9,554 nucleotides of DNA from the NCBI GenBank assembly GCA_003647375.1, contig QMMS01000173.1:1-9554 (forward strand), given 5' to 3'. The notes beneath the pieces were generated by a model, which did not search any database, was not told where the DNA came from, and worked only from the letters and a program-made list of their open reading frames with translations. Origin of the DNA: Deltaproteobacteria bacterium. GTDB taxonomy: Bacteria; Desulfobacterota; Desulfobacteria; Desulfobacterales; B30-G6. The position numbers were made by a program, and so were the translations under genes. Positions 1-5,432 of this stretch are shown here, in pieces (positions within the stretch are counted from its first letter, which is position 1; each line of letters begins with the position of its first letter).

Positions 1-190
1 ACTTGCTATCAGCTAAAAGTGAAATTCAGTTCCAGCGAATTTCCTGGTAGACCCTGAATTCTTTAAAACGAAATTTCATGTTGTCTCGCACGCAACCATC
101 AGCTACCAGCCACTTGCTATCAGCTAAAAGTGAAATTCAGTTCCAGCGAATTTCCTGGTAGACCCTGAATTCTTTAAAACGGAATTTCAT
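1..190. repeat. 79-bp direct repeat, two copies
   Basis: Positions 1-79 and 112-190 are the same 79-base sequence with one difference (A71 versus G182), separated by 32 bases. The first copy begins at the window edge, so the unit may be longer. Each copy contains the palindromic core GAAATTC-N9-GAATTTC (21-43 and 132-154). I see no coding capacity. A related palindrome lies at 258-280, beside the tRNA. Two copies with a single spacer do not make a CRISPR array. The near-identity suggests a recent duplication or an active repeat family. Confidence 0.85.
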
Positions 191-257
191 TAAAAACTAA
201 CTGCCTTTGTCTGTAATGCATATTTATGCTATAAGCTAGCGGCTACAAGCCACAAGT

Positions 258-280
258 GAAATTCAATCCCATTGAATTTC
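258..280. repeat. Perfect palindrome abutting the tRNA-Ser 3' end
   Basis: GAAATTCAAT and ATTGAATTTC form a perfect 10-bp stem with a CCC loop, one base from the encoded CCA of the minus-strand tRNA-Ser. Its flanks (AGTGAAATTCA and GAATTTCTTGG) resemble the cores of the 79-bp repeats to the left, so it is probably a diverged member of that family. It could help end tRNA transcription, but no T-tract follows it on the minus strand. A terminator role is therefore only a guess. Confidence 0.6.
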
Positions 281-281
281 T

Positions 282-367
282 TGGCGGAGGGAGTAGGATT
301 CGAACCCACGGAGCTTTCGCTCAACGGTTTTCAAGACCGCCGCCTTCAACCACTCGGCCATCCCTCC
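282..367 (-). tRNA. tRNA-Ser (anticodon UGA)
   Basis: Read on the minus strand, this is a class II tRNA of 86 bases including an encoded CCA (282-284). The acceptor stem is GGAGGGA paired with TCCCTCC, with G as the discriminator base, which suits serine. The D-arm GGCCGAGTGG, a GGTTCGAATC-type T-loop and a long variable arm are all present. The anticodon loop CTTGAAA gives anticodon UGA, which reads UCA and other UCN serine codons. This is not tRNA-Sec, which has a UCA anticodon and a longer acceptor/T stack. Confidence 0.95.
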
Positions 368-381
368 CAATGTGAATCGCA

Positions 382-410
382 TCGATACCATTTTGAAAAA
401 TCCGGGTCAA
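382..410 (-). promoter_or_regulatory. Candidate promoter of tRNA-Ser
   Basis: On the minus strand, TTGACC (405-410) and TATCGA (382-387) are separated by 17 bases, a sigma70-like arrangement. The -10 element ends 14 bases before the tRNA 5' end. The -35 box matches consensus at five of six positions and the -10 box is weaker. Confidence 0.45.
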
Positions 411-538
411 TATTTTATTTGGATATTGACATGCCATTCGATTTATGATTTCCGGGGTTCGTTGGCCCTGAATCGCTTGTGATGAGTCAGGTTTTTACAA
501 CCCAAGGGATCAAACACAACTTCAAAAGGGGAAAGGGA

Positions 539-1012
539 ATGAAGCAAAAATATACCATACACAAGGATACCGATAACAAAAGACTCATCATCAAGGAGTA
601 TGCAGAACTCGACAAGGAAATTCTGTCACTCCTTTGTGAAGAATCGTATGATGATGCCCGGGTTACATCCGCTATCCAAAACGGTACGGCTGTCCTCATC
701 AAGGTATTGCGTACACGCAACATGTATCCACCCAGCGCTATTGCCAGTAAGATTGCAGCAGCGGTGGTGTCGCTCTATGATGCCGGGGATGATCAATCCA
801 TCGAAATCATGTTTGACGACAAGGAGCTTTTTGAAAAAGAGGTAATGATTGAAGAACCGGAAGCTGTTATCGATGCCGACGAAGAGGATATTGACAATCT
901 TCTGGAAGATGAAATCGATGATGTTTATGAAGACAAAAAGCTGATCAAGGACTTGAAATCTTCTTTGAAGGTAGACGATGATGAGTCTGCTGATACAGCG
1001 GATGATGTATAG
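539..1012 (+). CDS. Hypothetical acidic protein (157 aa)
   Basis: I do not recognise this family. The ATG at 539 was chosen because it is preceded by a purine-rich stretch, AAAAGGGGAAAGGG. In-frame GTG 479 and ATG 482 upstream would add about 20 residues but have no ribosome binding site. Residues 1-95 or so look like a compact alpha/beta domain (start MKQKYTIHKD, middle RTRNMYPPSAIASKIAAAVV). The C-terminal third is strongly acidic with runs of D and E, ending DDDESADTADDV, and is probably disordered. There is no signal peptide or membrane segment, so it is likely cytosolic. It stands alone between the minus-strand tRNA and a repeat-rich spacer, so context gives no clue to function. The composition resembles a real gene and not a chance frame. 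Confidence 0.75.
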   Translation: MKQKYTIHKDTDNKRLIIKEYAELDKEILSLLCEESYDDARVTSAIQNGTAVLIKVLRTRNMYPPSAIASKIAAAVVSLYDAGDDQSIEIMFDDKELFEKEVMIEEPEAVIDADEEDIDNLLEDEIDDVYEDKKLIKDLKSSLKVDDDESADTADDV

Positions 1013-1228
1013 CTATTGCCCATCCGCAAATGGCTTTTTTCCGCGATATCGGCGTTGGACGCCATGATTTAACTCCTCAAAATAACACGCTATTACTCCG
1101 GGTTCGAAGTAAAATACTACGACTTCACCCTTAGACGCCTTGACTCTGAAGCCCTCAGGCTTTTGCAACGCTGGGGTATATACAAACACCGCCTTCCAGT
1201 TGCTTTCTGTAGTGAAGTAGATTTCTGC
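1013..1228 (-). pseudogene. Possible decayed gene fragment next to MITE copy A
   Basis: On the minus strand an open frame of 71 codons runs from 1228 down to a TAG at 1013-1015. Its sequence looks protein-like, with alternating hydrophobic stretches such as KASKGEVVVFYFEPGVIACY, but it has no ATG. Its 5' end coincides with the left end of MITE copy A, whose sequence supplies a stop just upstream. Removing the element and one TTCTG duplication extends the frame only three codons, to a TGA, so the element alone did not destroy an intact gene. An internal GTG could give a 58-residue product. I do not recognise a family, and chance antisense openness is possible. Confidence 0.22.
1018..1040 (+). 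terminator. Weak candidate terminator after the acidic-protein gene
   Basis: CCAT (1020-1023) can pair with ATGG (1030-1033), extended by one pair across a bulge, and is followed by six Ts (1035-1040). The stem is short, so termination is plausible but weakly supported. It begins six bases after the stop codon of the preceding gene. Confidence 0.3.
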
Positions 1229-1435
1229 CTAAATTGAGCGATTGTCGAGGTTGCCGTATCTACAAGGAAGATGCTGTTCCGCTATAGTGAACTATGCGGT
1301 ATGGCATCTGACGCCGTAGATGCGGCAAGATCGGCAATCCCAGCGGGTTTCCAATTTTGAGAATTCAAATGAATCAAATCCTTTGAGATTATTTATAAAT
1401 CCCATATTCTTAAAATTTGAAACGCTCATCTTAGG
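1228..1435. mobile_element. MITE-like element, copy A (208 bp)
   Basis: The ends CCTAAATTGAGCG (1228-1240) and CGCTCATCTTAGG (1423-1435) are inverted repeats matching at 11 of 13 positions. TTCTG flanks the element directly on both sides (1223-1227 and 1436-1440), a 5-bp target-site duplication. There is no transposase, so movement would need an enzyme in trans. The core from TTGAGCG to CGCTCA is about 93% identical to copy B (13 differences in about 195 aligned bases), leaving aside a 34-base segment present only in B. It contains an internal hairpin, GCATCT/AGATGC, and a large AT-rich inverted repeat in its right half. It sits about 180 bp upstream of the hydrogenase small-subunit gene, in the same orientation as copy B. 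Confidence 0.85.
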
Positions 1436-1447
1436 TTCTGCTATAAT
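1417..1447 (+). promoter_or_regulatory. Candidate hydrogenase promoter spanning the MITE edge
   Basis: TATAAT (1442-1447) is preceded by TGC, giving a perfect extended -10 element. TTGAAA (1417-1422) lies 19 bases upstream as a possible -35; that spacing is one to two bases longer than ideal, but an extended -10 tolerates it. The -35 hexamer lies inside MITE copy A and the -10 lies in host DNA beyond the target duplication. A transcript from here would have a leader of about 160 bases before the small-subunit start. Confidence 0.5.
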
Positions 1448-1506
1448 ACCTCACCCGGGAGCGCTGCAGACCGGTGCCATGCCTGATATCAAAGGTAGAT
1501 TTTGCC

Positions 1507-1535
1507 TTGACACACGTTCCAAATTGCCGTAAAGA
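1507..1535 (+). promoter_or_regulatory. Second candidate promoter for the hydrogenase genes
   Basis: A perfect TTGACA (1507-1512) is followed after 17 bases by TAAAGA (1530-1535), a poor -10 hexamer. It is closer to the small-subunit start than the extended -10 promoter at 1417-1447. It may be secondary, activator-dependent or chance. Confidence 0.3.
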
Positions 1536-1616
1536 TCCAGGTTACCTGCCGTAATGAACCAGATTTCCCGAAGAACGTCTCAGAAAATTTAACATCAAAA
1601 GCATCAGGAGGTGCCA

Positions 1617-2561
1617 ATGGAAAAGGAAAAGAGAGAGTTTTACGAGAGATTGGAGAAAAAGGGGGTCTCAAGGAGAGACTTCATGAAGTACTGTACATTC
1701 CTGACCGCGAGTATGGGACTTTCATCATCTTTTGTTCCCAAGGTTGCGGATGTCTTTGCTGCGCCCTCCCAGCGCCCTCCTGTGGTGTGGCTCCATTTTG
1801 CAGAATGTACAGGATGTTCCGAAGCCCTTTTGCGGTCCATGTATCCGTTTGTCGATGAACTTGTCCTCGAGATACTCTCTATTGAGTATCATGAGACCAT
1901 CATGGCGGCAGCAGGGCACCAGGCTGAAGAGGCACTTCATGCTGCGGTGAAGAAGTATGAAGGTAAATTCATCTGCGTCGTTGAAGGCGCGATCGCAACC
2001 AAATTCAATGGCGGTTATGGAAAAGTGGCCGGAAGGACATTCCTGGAGATTGCCAAGGACATCCTGCCCAAGGCTGCCGCAACGATAGCAATGGGGACCT
2101 GTGCCGCTTATGGCGGTGTGCAGGCAGCCAAACCGAACCCGGGCGGATATAAAGGTGTCGGCGCTGCCCTCGGAATAAAAACCCTGAATATCCCCGGATG
2201 TCCACCCAACCCGATTAGCTTTGTTGGAACGGTTGTGAATTATCTCCTGCTGGGCAAGCTGCCTGCGCTGGACGATCTTGGCCGGCCTCTCTTTGCCTAT
2301 GGAAAGACCATCCATGATCAATGCCCCAGAAGATCACATTTTGAAAATGATGAGTTTGTTGAAGAATTTGGATCGGAAGAGGCGGCCATGGGCTACTGTC
2401 TGTACAAAATGGGCTGCAGAGGACCCGAGACCTACAACAACTGTCCCATCGTCAAGTTCAACGATGGTACGAGTTGGCCCATCGAAGCCGGTCATCCCTG
2501 CCTCGGATGCAGTGAACCGGATTTCTGGGACACCATGAGCCCGTTTTATGAGGAAATGTAA
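1617..2561 (+). CDS. hynB: Periplasmic [NiFe] hydrogenase small subunit
   Basis: This subunit (314 aa) carries electrons from the Ni-Fe site of the large subunit through three iron-sulfur clusters to a redox partner. The ATG at 1617 was chosen because AGGAGG (1606-1611) lies five bases upstream. The N-terminus is a Tat signal (S18-R-R-D-F-M-K24, hydrophobic stretch, likely cleavage near VFAA at 46-49). Proximal-cluster ligands are C64, C67, C162 and C195. Distal-cluster ligands are H233, C236, C261 and C267. Medial-cluster ligands are C276, C295 and C298, with P288 in the WP position typical of a [3Fe-4S] medial cluster; [NiFeSe] enzymes have a fourth Cys there. There is no C-terminal membrane helix, so the enzyme should be soluble in the periplasm. 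The large-subunit gene follows after 50 bp. The hynA/hynB naming follows D. vulgaris and is reversed in some species. Confidence 0.95.
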   Translation: MEKEKREFYERLEKKGVSRRDFMKYCTFLTASMGLSSSFVPKVADVFAAPSQRPPVVWLHFAECTGCSEALLRSMYPFVDELVLEILSIEYHETIMAAAGHQAEEALHAAVKKYEGKFICVVEGAIATKFNGGYGKVAGRTFLEIAKDILPKAAATIAMGTCAAYGGVQAAKPNPGGYKGVGAALGIKTLNIPGCPPNPISFVGTVVNYLLLGKLPALDDLGRPLFAYGKTIHDQCPRRSHFENDEFVEEFGSEEAAMGYCLYKMGCRGPETYNNCPIVKFNDGTSWPIEAGHPCLGCSEPDFWDTMSPFYEEM

Positions 2562-2611
2562 TCGAACGTGAATGATGCAAATTATCCTTTTAAGATAGAG
2601 GGAGGAAACAT

Positions 2612-4261
2612 ATGGGCAAGAGAATAACGATAGATCCGATTACAAGAATAGAGGGCCACCTTCGTATCGAAGTTGAGGTTGAGGGTGGTAAGGTCAAAAA
2701 CGCCTGGAGCTCCGGCCAGATGTTCAGGGGCATCGAATTGATTCTCCAGGGACGGGACCCAAGAGATGCTCATCATTTTGTTCAACGTTCGTGCGGGGTC
2801 TGAACGTACACACATGCCTTGTCCTCGGTGAGGGCAGTCGAAGACGCCGTTGGCGTAAAGATACCGAATAATGCACGAATTATCAGGAATCTATTGCATG
2901 GTGCACAATTTCAGCATGATCATATTGTTCATTTCTATCATCTGCATGCACTGGACTGGGTCGATATCGTATCGGCCCTGAAAGCCGATCCAAAAGCCAC
3001 AGCGACACTATCCGACAATGTCAGCAACGCCCCATGGGGCGGAGCCAATTATTTCAGAAATGTCCAGCAGAGACTGCAGACATTTGTCGATAGTGGCCAG
3101 CTGGGACCTTTTACCAATGCATACTGGGGTCATCCTGCTTATGTTCTGCCGCCTGAAGCCAACCTGATGGCTGCGGCGCATTATATCGAAGCACTGCGGC
3201 TCCAGGCTAAAGCAGCCAGGATGCACGCTATTTTCGGCGCCAAGAATCCCCATCTGCAGTCTCTCGTGGTGGGAGGCGTAACCTCTGTCAAAGACCTGAC
3301 ACCCGACCGGATCGCGGAATTTTTGTATATCACTAAGGAAGTGCAGTCCTTTGTCGAAAATGTCTATATTCCGGATCTTCTGGCCGTGGCCTCTTTCTAC
3401 AAGGACTGGGGCGCCATTGGTGGCTGTGCCAACTTCATGGCCTGGGGTGAATTTCCTGCGGATGACAACGAGCCGGAAAGCCTGTTCATGCCCAGGGGTG
3501 TCATCATGAATCGTAACCTGGGCGGCATGAAGATGGCTGCCGAGAAAAAGGTGACCGAGCATGTTGCCCGTGCATGGTATGAAGAAGGTTCCCCCAAGCA
3601 TCCCTATGAGGGTGAAACAAAACCCCTGCAGGAAGATCCGAAATATCGACCCGGTGGTGGTAAGTATTCATGGTCCAAGGCCCCGAGATATGAAGGGGAG
3701 CCCTGTGAAGTCGGTCCTCTGGCAAGGGTTCTTGTGGCATATGGAGCTGGCAAGAAAGAGATCAAGGCGCTCGTGGACAGCACTCTGCAGAAACTGGGCG
3801 TGCCTGTCCAGGCGCTCTTTTCCACCCTGGGTAGAACGGCAGCCAGAGGTCTTGAAACGGTCGCCATCGGCCAGGCCATGCCGGGCTGGGTCATGGAACT
3901 GGTGGAAAATCTGAAAGCGGGCGATACCAAGACCTACCAGCCGTGGGAAATGCCGGACTCCGGTCGCGGCGTCGGGCTCAACGATGTCCCCAGGGGATCT
4001 TTGGGACACTGGATTGAGATCGAAAACAAGAAGATCAAGAACTACCAGTATGTGGTGCCGTCCACATGGAACCTTGGTCCCCGGGACGAAAAGGGTAAAT
4101 TGGGACCTGTGGAGGAAGCACTCATTGGAACACCCATAGCAGACCCGGCACGACCACTCGAGGTATTGAGAACCGTACACTCCTTTGACCCCTGTATCGC
4201 CTGCGGTGTGCATGTGATCGATCCTGAGTCAAACCAGGTGTATGACGTCAAGGTATTATAA
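2612..4261 (+). CDS. hynA: [NiFe] hydrogenase large subunit, predicted selenoprotein (UGA at codon 64)
   Basis: This catalytic subunit (549 aa, normal family length) holds the Ni-Fe site for H2 oxidation or evolution. GGAGG at 2601-2605 precedes the ATG. The frame has one in-frame TGA (2801-2803), at the second cysteine of the N-terminal motif: RSCGV, then U64, then TYTHAL. Homology is uninterrupted on both sides, including RIEGH with E14, the proton-transfer glutamate. The C-terminal motif is D526-P-C528-I-A-C531-G-V-H534; the maturation protease should cut after H534, removing 15 residues. In classical [NiFeSe] enzymes selenocysteine sits at the first cysteine of this C-terminal motif, which is Cys here. 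The rest of the sequence resembles the HynA clade and not Hys. There is no signal peptide; export should rely on the small subunit. A nonsense mutation is the alternative, but exact replacement of a ligand and lack of other decay favour selenocysteine. Confidence 0.88.
2801..2836 (+). promoter_or_regulatory. UGA-Sec codon with SECIS-like hairpin
   Basis: Downstream of the in-frame TGA (2801-2803), TGCCTT (2815-2820) pairs with AGGGCA (2831-2836) in a 6-bp stem with one G-U pair and a 10-base loop, GTCCTCGGTG. The loop starts 17 bases after the TGA and its first base is G. As I recall them, these fit the general rules for bacterial SECIS elements, which lie inside the coding region just after UGA. 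An alternative pairing of CCTTGT with GGTGAGG is also possible. By-eye folding does not prove function. Confidence 0.5.
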
Positions 4262-4267
4262 TTGAGA

Positions 4268-4507
4268 CCTTGTTGAGCGATTGTCGAGGTTGCCGTAGCT
4301 ATAAGGAGGATGCTGTTCCGCTCTTGTTGGGGCGTAGCTCGAAGAGCGAAGACCAAATAGTGCACTATGCGGTATAGCATCTGACGCCATAGATGCGGTA
4401 AGATCGGCAATCCCAACGGGTTTCAAATATTAAGAATTCAAATGAATCAAATCCTTTGAAATTATTTCTAAATCCCATATTCTTAAAATTTGAAACGCTC
4501 AACAAGG
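4268..4507. mobile_element. MITE-like element, copy B (240 bp)
   Basis: CCTTGTTGAGCG (4268-4279) and CGCTCAACAAGG (4496-4507) are perfect 12-bp terminal inverted repeats. TGAGA flanks both ends (4263-4267 and 4508-4512), a 5-bp target duplication. The element starts six bases after the large-subunit stop codon. It encodes no transposase. Relative to copy A it carries 34 extra bases (4323-4356) that help form a CGCTCTT/AAGAGCG hairpin. Its right half holds an 18-bp inverted repeat (4420-4437 and 4479-4496, one mismatch). It could act as a structured 3' end for the hydrogenase mRNA. Confidence 0.88.
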
Positions 4508-4518
4508 TGAGATCATCT

Positions 4519-4549
4519 TTCCGGCGCCCCCGTTCAGGGGAAGCCGGAA
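4519..4549 (+). terminator. Strong GC hairpin, possible terminator after the hydrogenase genes
   Basis: TTCCGGC (4519-4525) pairs with GCCGGAA (4543-4549), and an inner CCCC/GGGG stem extends it. It lies just beyond MITE copy B and about 140 bp before the protease gene. The following bases, TATTTCC, are only a weak U-tract, so it may be a terminator, an mRNA-stabilising structure or a repeat. Confidence 0.4.
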
Positions 4550-4686
4550 TATTTCCTCGAATCACTGCCTACCGGATAAAGCACACACCAGATCTGTCGC
4601 GTGAACCCAATTCTGCGTATCTCATTTTGACGAGGTGTGGTATGGTGAGGCAGTATAACAACACGAACGGGTAAGAAGGATCTGAC

Positions 4687-5202
4687 TTGAATTCACCGCA
4701 TATTATGATTCTGGGTGTCGGCTGTATTCTGTTTTCAGATGAAGGTTTCGGCGTTCGGGTCATTGAAAAGCTTGAAGAAACATATACATTCCCGGAGAAT
4801 GTTTCGGTTGTGGACGGCGGCGTTTTAGGTGTCAACCTGTTGGGGGTCCTCTCACTGGCCGACCAGCTGATTGTCGTGGATGTCATCCGTAACAAAGGCA
4901 ACCCGGGGGACGTGTACCGGTTGTCCGGTGACCAGATACCGGAACGTATCCGGGCTAAAAACTCGATTCACCAGGTCGATTTTCTGGAAGCCCTGACCTT
5001 GTGCCAGGCTCTCGACAAGGTTCCCGAGACCGTAATTGTCGGTGTGGAGCCATTCGATATCGAGACCCTCAGTATCGAGTTGACACCTGTCACAGCGGCC
5101 AAAGTTATGCCCATGATCGATATGGTTCTGTCCGAACTGGATCGACTCGATACCCCCTACCATAAAAGGAAAGAGAAGTATGTGTCTCGCAATCCCATCT
5201 AA
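4687..5202 (+). CDS. Hydrogenase maturation endopeptidase, HyaD/HybD (HupD) family
   Basis: This is a nickel-dependent protease (171 aa) that clips the C-terminal tail of the large subunit once nickel is in place, closing the active site. The start is TTG 4687, with AAGGA at 4676-4680 six bases upstream; the next in-frame ATG (4705) has no binding site. Predicted nickel ligands are E19 (in SDEGFG), D65 and H95, matching E16, D62 and H93 of E. coli HybD. The usual GxGN near the N-terminus reads GVGC here. Its 3' end overlaps hypC by 23 bp, so the two are probably translated together. Its expected substrate is the DPCIACGVH site of the large subunit upstream. MITE copy B and a GC hairpin separate it from the structural genes, so it may have its own promoter. 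Confidence 0.92.
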   Translation: MNSPHIMILGVGCILFSDEGFGVRVIEKLEETYTFPENVSVVDGGVLGVNLLGVLSLADQLIVVDVIRNKGNPGDVYRLSGDQIPERIRAKNSIHQVDFLEALTLCQALDKVPETVIVGVEPFDIETLSIELTPVTAAKVMPMIDMVLSELDRLDTPYHKRKEKYVSRNPI

Positions 5203-5431
5203 AATCGTCAAAATTGAAAAGGGTATGGCAACCATCGATGTGGATGGCGTTCAGAGAAAAACGAGCCTCCTGCTTGTGGAGGATGCCGTCGTGGGAGACT
5301 ACGTGATCGTTCATGCGGGGTTTGCTCTCCATAAAATCGATGAAGTGGACGCCATGGAATCATTGAGAATATTGAAAGAAGCAGCTTCTTTTTTTGATAG
5401 GAGCACCGAAGATAATATCGAGTCTTCATAA
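5180..5431 (+). CDS. hypC: Hydrogenase assembly chaperone HypC
   Basis: HypC (83 aa) is a small chaperone that works with HypD to carry the Fe(CN)2CO group and delivers it to the large-subunit precursor. The N-terminus MCLAIP is the family signature; Cys2 becomes the active N-terminal residue after Met removal. The fold ends in a short helix, ALHKIDEVDAMESLRILKE, as usual for the family, and the length is typical. AGGA at 5167-5170 lies nine bases before the ATG, inside the end of the protease gene. hypF follows one base after the stop. Confidence 0.96.
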   Translation: MCLAIPSKIVKIEKGMATIDVDGVQRKTSLLLVEDAVVGDYVIVHAGFALHKIDEVDAMESLRILKEAASFFDRSTEDNIESS

Positions 5432-5432
5432 C

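Noticed and set aside
1..190. CRISPR array
   Set aside because: Only two 79-base units with one 32-base spacer are present, the unit is too long, and no cas genes are nearby.
282..367. tRNA-Sec beside a selenoprotein gene
   Set aside because: The anticodon is UGA, not UCA, and the arm lengths fit an ordinary tRNA-Ser.
1489..1671. 60-residue minus-strand frame across the small-subunit start
   Set aside because: It overlaps the ribosome binding site and Tat signal of the small-subunit gene, and has low-complexity composition and no recognisable features.
1725..2321. 198-residue minus-strand frame opposite the small-subunit gene
   Set aside because: It is antisense to a gene with complete functional motifs and has no family resemblance or binding site; codon structure alone explains it.
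3008..4213. Long minus-strand frames opposite the large-subunit gene
   Set aside because: They shadow a well-conserved coding region and do not resemble known proteins.
2819..4261. A separate 480-residue gene starting at TTG 2819, with a 63-residue peptide upstream
   Set aside because: The two are in the same frame and together form one standard-length large subunit. No ribosome binding site precedes TTG 2819, and the break is exactly one codon at a metal-ligand position.
1228..4507. Composite transposon carrying the hydrogenase genes
   Set aside because: Each flanking element has its own different 5-bp target duplication, which indicates two independent insertions. Neither encodes a transposase.
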